From contig NZ_BPRE01000008.1 of NCBI RefSeq assembly GCF_022179765.1, positions 186,001 through 250,000 of the forward strand: a stretch of 64,000 bases of DNA, written 5' to 3'. Positions 45,653 through 54,817 of the stretch are shown in pieces. A program made the translations under genes and the position numbers. Within the stretch, counting starts at the first letter, position 1; each line of letters starts with the position of its first letter. Source of the DNA: Methylorubrum suomiense (GTDB lineage Bacteria > Pseudomonadota > Alphaproteobacteria > Rhizobiales > Beijerinckiaceae). Under the pieces are notes generated by a model. That model saw only the letters and a list, made by a program, of their open reading frames with translations. It was not told where the DNA came from and did not search any database.

Positions 45653-46012
45653 TCAGGCCTCGTCCTGCTCCTCGCCGTCGTCCTCGTCGTCGATATCGAC
45701 GAGGAACACGATGTCGGCCTCGTCTTCCTCATCGTCCGCGCCGTCGCCCTGGCTCGCATGCTGCGGATCGGGCTCGAAATCGCCCTCGCCCTGATCGGCG
45801 GCGATGGCCTCGTCGAACTCGTCGATCTCGTCCTGGCTCGCCGGACGGACCTTGAGCTCGGAGGTGCCGTTCCAGATCGGGTTGCCGTCGACGGTCAGCG
45901 TACGGATGTCCTCCTTGAAGCCGTCGCAGGTGAACAGGTCGCGGGCGGTCGCCTCGTCGCCATTGATGACCGCGATCGCCGTGCCGTCGATCTCGAGGGT
46001 GAACATGGGCAA
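45653..46012 (-). CDS. acidic conserved hypothetical protein
   Basis: A 119-residue cytosolic protein. The first 60 residues form a compact domain (FTLEIDGTAIAVINGDEATARDLF) and the rest is an extremely acidic tail rich in Asp and Glu. A start two codons later (46006) is possible. Its tail is likely disordered and could mediate binding to a basic partner or metal. I do not know its function. Lies about 110 bases downstream of the lipoprotein hydrolase gene. Confidence 0.6.
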   Translation of the reverse strand: MPMFTLEIDGTAIAVINGDEATARDLFTCDGFKEDIRTLTVDGNPIWNGTSELKVRPASQDEIDEFDEAIAADQGEGDFEPDPQHASQGDGADDEEDEADIVFLVDIDDEDDGEEQDEA

Positions 46013-46123
46013 GCCTTGGAAGGAGAAGGGGCCGGGGGCTTGTAGGCCGGCGGCACCGGATTCGTCGATGGCGAATGCGGTGGCCGCGGGATAATCGCCG
46101 GGATCGGGCGGGAACGGTCCGCC

Positions 46124-47146
46124 TCAGCCGCCGCTGCTGCCACGGGCGATGGCGCGCTTGACCACCGCCTGGACCTCGCGGTTCGTGAGGAACAGGTCGT
46201 GATTGAACAGGCCGCCACCGTAATCCGACGCATCCGCCACGCGTACCCCGAGGGCCTCCAGACGTTCGCGGTCGGCGGCGCCCGCCCGCACGACGCCGCC
46301 GGCAATGGCACCGGAGAGTTCGAGCGCCCGGTCGTTGGTGGCCGAGATCACCGTGATGCGCTTGGCGTCGGGTCCGAGCCGCTCGACGCCGTTGGTGAAG
46401 AGGTCGATGTCGATGTCGGGCGCGGCGAGGACCACCGCGCCGATCCGTGCCACCGCGGCTTCGCCCGCTTCGGCGCGCAGCATCCTTAGGGTTTCCAGCG
46501 TCAGGAGCGTGCCCATGGAATGGGCGACGATGTGGATACGCCCGCCGCTCGGCGAACTGGCGAAGGCCTTCAGCAGATCCTGAAAGGCGTCGCGCGACCA
46601 GAGCGCGCTCTCCCGGTCGTAACCGTAATCGAAGGTGGCCGCGGCCGAGGGCCAAGTGAACAGGGCCGATGCCCCGGAGAAGCGCACGCCGTCCGAGAGC
46701 CGTGCCGCGCTGACGGCGGCCGATTCGAAACTCTCGCGATAGCCGTGCACGTAAATCAGCACGTCGCGGCCGAAAGCGGCCTGCGCGAAGGCGGAGGCCG
46801 CGCCGGGGCCGGTCGTCACGTCGCCGACCGAGCGCACGCCCCAATCCCCCGACACCACCGCCGAGACCTTCCCGATGAGCGAGCGGTCGGGCGCGGACAT
46901 GCGCGCCTCGGTGAAGCTCAGGCCGCGGCCGCGGTCCGAGCCGAAGAACGGTGCCTTCGGCGGAGTGCCGGCCGCCGGCCGCCGGGTGGTGGCGACGAGC
47001 AGGACCGGGCTGACATCGAGCGCCGATTGCGTCTCCGCCACCGAGCCGGTGGCCAGACCATCCATCACGCAGCCCGAGAGGGCGGGCGCGAGGCCCGCCG
47101 CTGCGGCGAGGCTCAGAAAGGAGCGGCGGCTGGCATCGATCGTCAT
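46124..47146 (-). CDS. lipoprotein alpha/beta-hydrolase (DUF900 type)
   Basis: A 340-residue hydrolase with an N-terminal SRRSFL twin-arginine-like motif and a lipobox (LSGC, Cys near residue 26), so it is exported and lipid-anchored. The catalytic domain shows YVHGY (oxyanion strand) and HSMG with the nucleophile Ser, then a DIDIDLF Asp segment and a late His in FNHDLF. This matches the DUF900 alpha/beta hydrolases. The ATG at 47146 opens the signal. Divergent from meaB. Substrate unknown. Confidence 0.78.
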   Translation of the reverse strand: MTIDASRRSFLSLAAAAGLAPALSGCVMDGLATGSVAETQSALDVSPVLLVATTRRPAAGTPPKAPFFGSDRGRGLSFTEARMSAPDRSLIGKVSAVVSGDWGVRSVGDVTTGPGAASAFAQAAFGRDVLIYVHGYRESFESAAVSAARLSDGVRFSGASALFTWPSAAATFDYGYDRESALWSRDAFQDLLKAFASSPSGGRIHIVAHSMGTLLTLETLRMLRAEAGEAAVARIGAVVLAAPDIDIDLFTNGVERLGPDAKRITVISATNDRALELSGAIAGGVVRAGAADRERLEALGVRVADASDYGGGLFNHDLFLTNREVQAVVKRAIARGSSGG

Positions 47147-47259
47147 GGTCAGTTCGTCCCCCGGCAATGCGGCGGCTTTCGCGCATGATCTTGGCCATGG
47201 CGGGGCAGGAACGCCGAACACCTCTCGACGACCGCGTGTCGGCCCGGCATGAAGACGGC

Positions 47260-48249
47260 ATGAGCGCCGTCCTCCCCGATATCAACACCCTCCGCGAACG
47301 CCTTCTGCGCGGTGACCGCGCCGCGCTCGCCCGCTCGATCACGTTGGCCGAGTCCCGCCGGGCCGATCACCGCGCGGCGGTGCGCGACCTGATCGATGCG
47401 GTGCTGCCGCAGACCGGGAAGGCGATCCGCGTCGGCATCACCGGCGTGCCGGGGGTCGGCAAATCGACGACCATCGACGCTCTTGGCTCGCTTCTCACCG
47501 AAGCCGGCCACAAGGTGGCGGTGCTGGCGGTCGATCCGTCCTCGACCCGCACCGGCGGCTCGATCCTCGGTGACAAGACGCGGATGGCCCGGCTCTCGCA
47601 CGACCGCAACGCCTTCATCCGGCCCTCACCCTCCTCCGGCACCCTCGGCGGCGTCGCCGCGAAGACCCGCGAGACGATGCTGCTCTGCGAGGCGGCGGGC
47701 TTCGACGTGATCCTGGTGGAGACGGTGGGCGTCGGGCAATCGGAGACGGCGGTGGCCGACCTCACCGACTTCTTCCTCGTGCTGATGCTGCCGGGGGCCG
47801 GCGACGAGCTGCAGGGCATCAAGAAGGGCATCCTCGAACTCGCCGACATGATCGCGGTCAACAAGGCCGATGACGGCGAGGGCGAGCGCCGGGCCAACGC
47901 GGCGGCCTCGGAATACCGCGCGGCGCTCCACATCCTGACGCCGCCCTCGTCCACCTGGACGCCGCCGGTGGTCACCATCTCCGGGCTTCACGGCAAGGGC
48001 CTCGACGCGCTGTGGTCGAAGATCGAGGATCACCGCCAGAAGCTCACGGCCACCGGCGAGATCGAGAAGAAGCGCCGCGAGCAGGACGTGAAATGGATGT
48101 GGGCCCTCGTCCATGAGCGGCTTCACCAGCGCCTCGTCGGTTCCCCCGAAGTGCGCAAGGCCACCGCCGAGGCGGAGAAATCGGTGGCCTCCGGCGATCA
48201 TTCGCCGGCCGCGGGGGCTCAGGCGATCGCGGAGCTGATCGGGTTGTGA
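47260..48249 (+). CDS. meaB: methylmalonyl-CoA mutase-associated G3E GTPase MeaB
   Basis: MeaB (329 residues) protects and helps load cobalamin into methylmalonyl-CoA mutase, which the ethylmalonyl-CoA pathway of Methylorubrum needs on C1 and C2 compounds. The P-loop is GVPGVGKST (residues 62-70), followed by VDPSSTRTGGSILGDKTRM, ETVGVGQSE and the NKAD base motif. The C-terminal helices form the dimer. The sequence matches the M. extorquens protein nearly throughout as I recall it, which sets the ATG at 47260 and the taxonomy. The mutase genes are not here. Confidence 0.96.
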   Translation: MSAVLPDINTLRERLLRGDRAALARSITLAESRRADHRAAVRDLIDAVLPQTGKAIRVGITGVPGVGKSTTIDALGSLLTEAGHKVAVLAVDPSSTRTGGSILGDKTRMARLSHDRNAFIRPSPSSGTLGGVAAKTRETMLLCEAAGFDVILVETVGVGQSETAVADLTDFFLVLMLPGAGDELQGIKKGILELADMIAVNKADDGEGERRANAAASEYRAALHILTPPSSTWTPPVVTISGLHGKGLDALWSKIEDHRQKLTATGEIEKKRREQDVKWMWALVHERLHQRLVGSPEVRKATAEAEKSVASGDHSPAAGAQAIAELIGL

Positions 48250-48312
48250 AGCGTCTCTGATCCGCTCGCCCTACCCATTTGTTTCCTGAGGGCTCGTTAC
48301 GGGGAATTGTCG

Positions 48313-48972
48313 GTGGACCGCCTGCTGATCACCGGCTTCGGCCCGTTTCCCCGGGTGCCCGACAACCCGAGCGCCCGCGTGGCGCGGCGTCTTGCCAGTT
48401 CACCCCATCTGCGGCGGATCCTCGGGGCCGCACCGGATTGCCTGATCCTGGACACTCGCTACGCGGCCCTCGATACGCAATTGGCGCCGGCCCTCGCGCG
48501 TCAGCCTTCGGCGGTGCTGATGATCGGCGTCGCGGCGAGCCGGCGGCGCATCTGCGTGGAGACCCGCGCGGTCAACCGCGTCAGTCGGCTGTTTCCCGAC
48601 GCGTCAGGTGCCGTCTCGCGAAGTCTGGCCTTCGAATCCGGGGCGCCGGCCCTGCGGCGAAGTCCGGCGACGGAGGCGGTGCGGGTTTCGCTGATGCGGG
48701 CCGGGTTGAAGGTCGCGGCCTCGCGCGATGCCGGACGCTACCTCTGCAACGCTGCCTATTTCCGCGCGCTGGCTCAAGACTGTCCGGCGATCTTCCTGCA
48801 CATCCCGATGCCGGCAAGAACGAAGCGCCCGCTTCGATCGGATCGGCCGCACCATGATCCGGACGCCTGGGTCGCGGCCTTCGCGGAGGCCGCGCGGGTG
48901 CTGATGCTGCGGGCGCGGCGCGATCAGGGCGTCGCCACGTCCTCGGTCAGGCGATCGACCGAGAGCAGGTAG
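48313..48972 (+). CDS. pyroglutamyl-peptidase I family protein
   Basis: A 219-residue C15-type cysteine peptidase, which removes N-terminal pyroglutamate. The start LLITGFGPFPRVPDNPSARV is diagnostic. The catalytic Glu is in CVETRAVN, the Cys in YLCNAAYF and the His in FLHIPM. The GTG at 48313 has a GGGGA site seven bases upstream; a TTG two codons earlier is the alternative. The C-terminus is basic and diverges, and its last 49 bases overlap the convergent cytochrome gene. Confidence 0.8.
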   Translation: MDRLLITGFGPFPRVPDNPSARVARRLASSPHLRRILGAAPDCLILDTRYAALDTQLAPALARQPSAVLMIGVAASRRRICVETRAVNRVSRLFPDASGAVSRSLAFESGAPALRRSPATEAVRVSLMRAGLKVAASRDAGRYLCNAAYFRALAQDCPAIFLHIPMPARTKRPLRSDRPHHDPDAWVAAFAEAARVLMLRARRDQGVATSSVRRSTESR

Positions 48973-50888
48973 GCGACGAGCGCGGTCTGCTCCTCGTCCG
49001 AGAACCCCGCCGCGCGATCGGCCCAGATCGTATGGCCCTCGCCGGTGACGCGGGCGGTGCGCGTCTTCTCGGAACCGGCATTCGCCGCCACCACCTTGGC
49101 ACGCAGGTCGCGATCGACCAGGGCGCGCAGGCTGTTGGCCGGATCGGGCATGACGCCCGCATCGACCGTGCCGGGCACGCCCAGTTGCCGGGTCGCGTCT
49201 AGACCGACCGACACCCCGGAATCGTGCAGGTAGGGCGCCGTCCAGGCGAGACCGACGAGATTCGGCACCTTGTAGCCTCCCTTGGTGCCCGCATGGGCCC
49301 AGCCGAGCTGAACCTGTTTCAGTGCATCGCCTTCGAGAGGGATCGGCACGATCTTCGGGGATTCGGGAAGCGGGAAGGGCGTGTCGGTGGCGAACATCGC
49401 CGGCGGCGAGAGCCGCGCCTCCATCTTGGCTCCGGCCCGCGCCCGCGTCGGCTCCGTGCCGATCTCCTCCACGGGTATGATGCGGTTGTTGGTGAGGGCG
49501 GGGCCCGAATGGCAGCCGGCACAGCCGGCCCGTTCGAACACGCCGCGCCCCGCCTTGATCGAAGCGGCGTCGCCCGAGGCAGCGTTCGGCGCCCGCAGAA
49601 GATTCTGGTAGGCCGACATGGCATTGTTGGCGTGGTTGGCGGGCTCGCCGAGGACGGAGGCGAACAGCCCGTTATCGGTCATGTAATTGGTCGCGGGGAA
49701 ACTCGGCAGCACCGCGTATCGGTTGAGGCCCGGCGATTCCGGCGTCGGATCGGCGGCCGCCAGCACCTCGGTCGGGCGCTTCGTTCCGGCGGGATCGTAG
49801 CGCAGGGCCTCGCGGGCGGCGCCCTGAAGGACCGTGCCGAGATAGAGTTCCGGATCCAGCCCGAACAGCGTGCGGGCGGCCGCCGTCTGCTGCGTCGTAT
49901 CCGAGTTGGCGGCGTGGACGTTGTTGTTGAGGGACGAAAGACCCTTGAACGGGCCCACCGCCTCACGTCCGCTCCAGCTATAGGGCTCCCCGTAAGCGGA
50001 GAAGCTCGACGGGATCGAGGTCGGATTGGTGATGCGATCGGCCGACGAATCGAAGCTGCCCGGCGGCCAACTCCCGACCTGAATCTTGGCGGCCGCCTCG
50101 AAGCTCTGCGGGTCGGGAAGCGGTGCCTTGCCGCCGTCCTCCTGCGACACCGTCCGTGCCGGATCGCCGGGATGTGCGGCGAGATCCAGGCTCGCATGCA
50201 TGAAATAGGCGCTGGCGTTCTTCGAGAGCGCCATCAGCAGGCCCGCATTGAGATCGGTGTTGGGCGCTCCCTCCACGACTTTGCCGGAGGCGGGATCGAC
50301 CGCCGCGTGGCAGAGCGCGCAGGTGATGCCCATCCGCAGGGTCCCGCGGTCGTAGAAGGTGCGGATGCCGATGATGGCGGGCGCGCCCTTGGCCACGTCG
50401 AGGCCGGTCGGCACCTCCTCACCCTTGCGCCATGTCCGGTCCCCCACCGTCATGTCGCGACTCATTCGGACCTTGAGGTTGGTGGTCGCGCCACCGCCCA
50501 GGGCCAGCACCGCACGGGCGACCTCGAAGGGCGACAGGCCCCCGTCGAGCATGCCCATCACATCGGAGAGGAACACCTCGTTGCCGAAGGTTTCTCGATA
50601 GAACGCCTCGCGCCCGCGCTGGACCAGCGCCTCGTCGATGGCGACCGCACCGTTTTTCGGCGAGAGGGCGGCCCGGCCCTCCGGCGTCGCCTTCATCCGC
50701 TCCGCCTCCTCGGCCGAGACGCGACGTCCGAGCAGATCGTAGGCCGTGCGCATCGCGTACCGGTCGCGGTTCAATACGTCGGCCGCATCGGGCATCGGCG
50801 CGAAGCTGAAGCGCCCGAAGGCGCCCACCGCGAGAACGGCCCCGGCTGCGATACCGGAGGCGACGATGATGCGCAGCGGCCAACCCAT
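48924..50888 (-). CDS. di-heme cytochrome c peroxidase-like protein
   Basis: A roughly 654-residue periplasmic protein with one N-terminal membrane anchor (about residues 5-24) and two CxxCH heme c sites: CALCH (about residues 190-194) and CAGCH (about 452-456). The C-terminal half resembles the MauG/cytochrome c peroxidase fold (VPNLVGLAWTAPYLHDSG). It is much longer than a classic peroxidase (about 320). ATG 50888 is used; a TTG at 50936 is in frame. Could act in electron transfer, peroxide removal or cofactor maturation. No redox partner lies nearby. Divergent from the sigma factor. Confidence 0.8.
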   Translation of the reverse strand: MGWPLRIIVASGIAAGAVLAVGAFGRFSFAPMPDAADVLNRDRYAMRTAYDLLGRRVSAEEAERMKATPEGRAALSPKNGAVAIDEALVQRGREAFYRETFGNEVFLSDVMGMLDGGLSPFEVARAVLALGGGATTNLKVRMSRDMTVGDRTWRKGEEVPTGLDVAKGAPAIIGIRTFYDRGTLRMGITCALCHAAVDPASGKVVEGAPNTDLNAGLLMALSKNASAYFMHASLDLAAHPGDPARTVSQEDGGKAPLPDPQSFEAAAKIQVGSWPPGSFDSSADRITNPTSIPSSFSAYGEPYSWSGREAVGPFKGLSSLNNNVHAANSDTTQQTAAARTLFGLDPELYLGTVLQGAAREALRYDPAGTKRPTEVLAAADPTPESPGLNRYAVLPSFPATNYMTDNGLFASVLGEPANHANNAMSAYQNLLRAPNAASGDAASIKAGRGVFERAGCAGCHSGPALTNNRIIPVEEIGTEPTRARAGAKMEARLSPPAMFATDTPFPLPESPKIVPIPLEGDALKQVQLGWAHAGTKGGYKVPNLVGLAWTAPYLHDSGVSVGLDATRQLGVPGTVDAGVMPDPANSLRALVDRDLRAKVVAANAGSEKTRTARVTGEGHTIWADRAAGFSDEEQTALVAYLLSVDRLTEDVATP

Positions 50889-51185
50889 GGGTTCCGACGG
50901 TCCCTCAATGCCGGCAGCTATGCCGTTTGCCGACAACTTCGCAGCGCCGAAATCGTTCGATCGCCGATAAACAAATATTAGTATGTGACAAAATCCGTTC
51001 GTACACAGATGCGTACGGCCAGTCGTCTTGGAACGTGTTGTCGCAGGTCTCGAAGGTGGCTTTCGAGAACGTACTCAGAACGTAGTTGCCCTAATCTATG
51101 TTGGCGCAGGCCTAGTTCATTCGCGGGACAAAGTGGGTGCGGGGGCATGCGCCCTTGCACATGTCCGTGACCGCCACAGGACCTG

Positions 51186-51929
51186 ATGCCTAAGACTGCC
51201 CTGGCTTCTGCCATCTCACCGCTGGGCGAACCGCCCATGGTCGCCGTCGACATTCAGCACCGACTCGGCACACTTCTCGCCGAAGCCTATGCCCGAATGC
51301 CGGGGAGTCCGAGCGCCGGATCGAGCCGCTTCGATGAACTCCTCGCTCGTCTCGATACCGTGCTGGTCGCGCAGGAGGGACGCGACGAGGATTCCTTCCG
51401 CTCGGAGATCATCGCGATGACTCCGCGGCTCTACAACTTCGCCATGTCGCTGACCAAGAATCCGTCCGCGGCCGACGATCTCGTGCAGGACACCTTCCTG
51501 CGGGCGTGGCGCAGCCGCGCGCGCTTCACCGTCGGCACCAATCTCGGCGCGTGGCTGTTCACGATCATGCGCAACGCGTTCTACTCGCGTCATCGCAAGG
51601 AAGTGCGCGAGATCGCCGACAGCGATGGCGACTATGCCGACCGGCTCGCGGCGGCGCCGGAGCAATCCGGCCATGTCGATCTTCTCGACGCGCAGACGGC
51701 ACTGACCAAGCTGCCCCTGCCGATGCGTCAGGCGCTCATCCTCGTCGCGATCGAGAACCTCAGCTACGAGGAGGCAGCGACGGTGATGAACTGCCGGATC
51801 GGGACGGTGAAGAGCCGAGTCTGGCGCGCCCGCGAGCAATTGGCGCAGATCCTCGGCTACGATGCGGGCGATGTCGGTTCGGACAGCATGACCCTGTCGG
51901 CGGTGGGCAGCCAAGCCTGGGTTTCGTGA
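51186..51929 (+). CDS. ECF sigma factor, EcfG (ECF15)-like
   Basis: A 247-residue sigma factor with region 2 (TPRLYNFAMSLTKNPSAADDLVQDTFLRAW) and region 4 (LPLPMRQALILVAIENLSYEEAATVMNCRIGTVKSRVWRAREQL, shown here in two parts of the domain). These match the EcfG group of alphaproteobacterial general-stress sigma factors. An N-terminal extension of about 75 residues is unusual for an ECF factor. No phyR, nepR or PhyK-type kinase gene is adjacent, so it may be one of the several EcfG paralogues found in Methylobacterium. ATG 51186 follows AGGA. EcfG-type promoters lie at 34.05 and 54.82 kb. Confidence 0.85.
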   Translation: MPKTALASAISPLGEPPMVAVDIQHRLGTLLAEAYARMPGSPSAGSSRFDELLARLDTVLVAQEGRDEDSFRSEIIAMTPRLYNFAMSLTKNPSAADDLVQDTFLRAWRSRARFTVGTNLGAWLFTIMRNAFYSRHRKEVREIADSDGDYADRLAAAPEQSGHVDLLDAQTALTKLPLPMRQALILVAIENLSYEEAATVMNCRIGTVKSRVWRAREQLAQILGYDAGDVGSDSMTLSAVGSQAWVS

Positions 51930-51970
51930 GACGAGACCGCCTCCGGACGAGCTCGTTCAAAAATCCGATA

Positions 51971-52002
51971 TCATTCCAGGGCGCGAAGCGGACCTGGAAT
52001 GA
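51971..52002. repeat. REP-like inverted repeat / bidirectional terminator
   Basis: Perfect 10-base arms TCATTCCAGG and CCTGGAATGA (51971-51980, 51993-52002) with a 12-base loop between the convergent sigma-factor and amidotransferase genes. Sequence style fits a second class of dispersed palindrome. Confidence 0.65.
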
Positions 52003-52018
52003 CGGGGGCGGGGTCTCG

Positions 52019-52858
52019 TCAAGCGCTCATCGGCAATTGCAGGCGCGGCAGGCCTGAGCGACGGGCCAGCCCGAACTCCTTGAGCGAGCGCACTTCGACC
52101 GGCTGGTCTCGCCGAGCCACCACGACGCTGTTGTCGGGCACCGGGGTCCAGCTCTCGTGCTCCTTGTCGAGGGGTTCGGAGACCACGACCACGCCGTCCG
52201 CGGACTGACGGTAATACATGCTGTTGGCCGCGTCGTTGGCCGCGTAGCGGAAGGCGTAGAGGTCGTGCCCGTCGGCCAGGGCTGCGGTGAAGCGGAACGG
52301 ATGACCGTCGTCGATGCCGCCGACCAGCTCCGTCACCCGTGCCAGCGCCCGCGCCGTCGCGGTGATCGGGTCGCTGGGCTCGGCCGAGGCCATCAGGCCC
52401 TGGCCGAGGATCGCCAGGAACAGGGCCTCGGAATCGGTCGTGCCGGAGCGGGACGGGTAGAGTTCGTCCGGGATCAGGGCTTCGATCGGCCGGCGCAACC
52501 GAGCCCAGTCACCGACATAGCCGTTGTGCATGAACAGCCATTTCCCGCAGGCGAAGGGATGGCAGTTTGGCCGGGTGATCGGTGTTCCGGTCGCCGCCCG
52601 CACATGGGCGAAGAACAGGTGCGAGTGCAGGTGCCGGCAGAGGTAGCGCAGGTTCTCGTCCGACCATGCCGGCTGGACTTCACGGAAGCGGCCTGGCTCC
52701 GGGTGGTCACCATACCAGCCGAGGCCGAAGCCGTCCCCATTGGTGGAGGCGGTCGATTCGAGCGCCTTGATGCTCTGCGAGACCAGCGAATGCGCCGGCT
52801 CGGTGATGTAGTGCTCCAGCGGGATCGTACGGCCTCGATAGGCGATCCAGCGACACAT
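52019..52858 (-). CDS. class II glutamine amidotransferase (YafJ type)
   Basis: A 279-residue Ntn-hydrolase. After Met removal the nucleophile Cys is first (MCRWIAYRG). The glutaminase motifs follow: STNGDGFGLGWYG, FFAHVRAATG, NCHPFACGKWLFMHNGYV and SGTTDSEALF. No synthase domain is fused, as in YafJ and the yeast Dug3 family, which acts in glutathione or gamma-glutamyl breakdown. It follows asnO on the same strand with a gap of about 105 bases. The acceptor is unknown. Confidence 0.88.
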   Translation of the reverse strand: MCRWIAYRGRTIPLEHYITEPAHSLVSQSIKALESTASTNGDGFGLGWYGDHPEPGRFREVQPAWSDENLRYLCRHLHSHLFFAHVRAATGTPITRPNCHPFACGKWLFMHNGYVGDWARLRRPIEALIPDELYPSRSGTTDSEALFLAILGQGLMASAEPSDPITATARALARVTELVGGIDDGHPFRFTAALADGHDLYAFRYAANDAANSMYYRQSADGVVVVSEPLDKEHESWTPVPDNSVVVARRDQPVEVRSLKEFGLARRSGLPRLQLPMSA

Positions 52859-52964
52859 GGTATTCGGCTCCCACCCCGGGCATCTCGTTCACCGGCGCAT
52901 CGGGGATGATCGTGGAGAATCCGCGTCACCTTAAGGGCAAAGCGGCGTCAAAGGGCGTGCCCCG

Positions 52965-54734
52965 TCAGACGCCGTGCGATTGGAGCCACGCCTCAAGCAG
53001 CGCCACCTGCCAGAGTTTGGAATTGCCCTTCGGCGTCAGCGTCCCGTCGGGATCGGCCAGGAGCTTGTCGACATAGGCGCGGTTGAACAGGCCGCGCTCG
53101 CGTGCCACCGGCTTGTCGAGCACGTCGCGCACGAAATCCATGAACGGCCCGCGGATATGCTTGAGCGCGGGGACCGGAAAATACCCCTTCGGCCGGTCGA
53201 TCACCGCCGCCGGCACCACCTGCCGCGCCGCCTCCTTGAGGATGTACTTGCCGCCGTCCCGCACCTTCAGTTCGGCGGGGATGCGGGCAGCGAGTTCCAC
53301 GAGTTCATGGTCGAGGAAGGGGACCCGCGCTTCCAGCCCGCAGGCCATGGTCATGTTGTCGACGCGCTTGACCGGATCATCGACGAGCATGATCTGCTGA
53401 TCGAGTTCGAGCGTCTTGTCGATGGCACCGGCACTCTTGGAATCGGCGAAGAAGCGCGCGAGGTAGTCGCGGCTGTAATCGGCGCCGATCAGGTCGGGAG
53501 AGAGCGCCTCGCGCATCTCGGCGTGGTCGCGGTCGTGGTAGGCCCGCGCGTAATCGGCGACCGGATCGGTCGATCCCATCAGCTTCGGGTACCAGTGATA
53601 ACCGCCAAACACCTCGTCGGCGCCCTGTCCGCTCTGAATCACCTTCACATGCTTGGCCACTTCCTGCGACAGAAGCAGGAAGGCCACGGCGTCGTGGCTC
53701 ATCTGCGGCTCGGCCATGGCGTGGATCGCGAGCGGCAACGCTTCCAGGGTCTTCGAGCCGTCGACCACGAGCTTGGCGTGGTCGGTGTCGAACTCCTGGG
53801 CGATGATGTCGGAATACTTGAACTCGTCGCCCTCGACGCCGTTCACCGCATCGAACCCTACCGAGAAGGTCTTGAGCCCTTTCTGGCCGTTGCGGGCGAG
53901 CAGCGCCACGATGATCGAGGAATCGAGACCGCCCGAGAGCAGCACACCGGTCGGGACGTCCGCGATCTGACGGCGGGCGACCGCGACCCCGAGGGAGTCG
54001 AGCACCGCCTCGCGCCAATCGGCCTCGCTCATGCCGCGATCCTCCGCGCGGGGGCCGACAGTCAGCGACCAGTAGGTCTCCTTCTTGCGCGTCCCGTCCG
54101 GCTCCAGCGTCAGGATCGTCGCCGGGTGGATCTTTCGAACCCCCTTGAGGATGGTCAGCGGCGCCGGCACGCCCGCGTGCCAGCTCATGTAGTGATGCAG
54201 CGCCTCGCCATCGATCGAGGTGTCCACATCGCCGGCCGCGAGTAGGGCCGGTAGCGAGGATGCGAAGCGGAAGCGCTTGCCCGATTCCGAGAAATAGAGC
54301 GGCTTGATACCGAGCCGGTCGCGTGCGAGCACCACCCGGCCGGAATCGCGTTCATGCACCGCGAAGGCGAACATGCCGAGGAAGCGCTTCACGCAATCCT
54401 TGCCCCAGGCATGATAGCCCTTGAGCACGACTTCGGTGTCGCTCGTGGAGAAGAACCGGTAGCCCTTGCCCTCGAGTTCGGCGCGCAGCTCCTGATAATT
54501 GTAGATGCAGCCATTGAAGACGACCGTAAGGCCCAGCTCAGGATCGACCATCGGCTGCTGACCGGCTTCCGACAGATCGATGATCTTGAGCCGGCAATGG
54601 CCGAACATCACCGGACCTTGGCCGTGGAGGCCGGATCCGTCCGGTCCGCGGGGGCTCAGCACCGCCATCATCGCCCGTACCGCGCCCGGATCGGCCGCGC
54701 CGCCAAAGCTGATCTCTCCGCAGATTCCGCACAT
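52965..54734 (-). CDS. asnO: asparagine synthase-family amidotransferase (AsnO type, N-acetylglutaminylglutamine amide)
   Basis: A 589-residue protein with an N-terminal glutaminase (Cys2 in MCGICGEISF, then SPRGPDGSG and FNGCIYNY) and a C-terminal PP-loop synthetase (VLLSGGLDSS, about residue 265). It matches best, from memory, the subgroup that amidates N-acetylglutaminylglutamine to the osmoprotectant NAGGN, rather than AsnB. The usual partner ngg (dipeptide synthetase) is not adjacent. A perfect EcfG promoter lies upstream, which suits an osmotic-stress product. The AsnB alternative cannot be excluded. Confidence 0.8.
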   Translation of the reverse strand: MCGICGEISFGGAADPGAVRAMMAVLSPRGPDGSGLHGQGPVMFGHCRLKIIDLSEAGQQPMVDPELGLTVVFNGCIYNYQELRAELEGKGYRFFSTSDTEVVLKGYHAWGKDCVKRFLGMFAFAVHERDSGRVVLARDRLGIKPLYFSESGKRFRFASSLPALLAAGDVDTSIDGEALHHYMSWHAGVPAPLTILKGVRKIHPATILTLEPDGTRKKETYWSLTVGPRAEDRGMSEADWREAVLDSLGVAVARRQIADVPTGVLLSGGLDSSIIVALLARNGQKGLKTFSVGFDAVNGVEGDEFKYSDIIAQEFDTDHAKLVVDGSKTLEALPLAIHAMAEPQMSHDAVAFLLLSQEVAKHVKVIQSGQGADEVFGGYHWYPKLMGSTDPVADYARAYHDRDHAEMREALSPDLIGADYSRDYLARFFADSKSAGAIDKTLELDQQIMLVDDPVKRVDNMTMACGLEARVPFLDHELVELAARIPAELKVRDGGKYILKEAARQVVPAAVIDRPKGYFPVPALKHIRGPFMDFVRDVLDKPVARERGLFNRAYVDKLLADPDGTLTPKGNSKLWQVALLEAWLQSHGV

Positions 54735-54817
54735 GACGGTGGGTGATCCTCGTCGTGGTGATGGGCCGCCGAAGCTGGGATGACGCCGGATGCTGGCTCG
54801 CCGAACTTGACCGGCAG

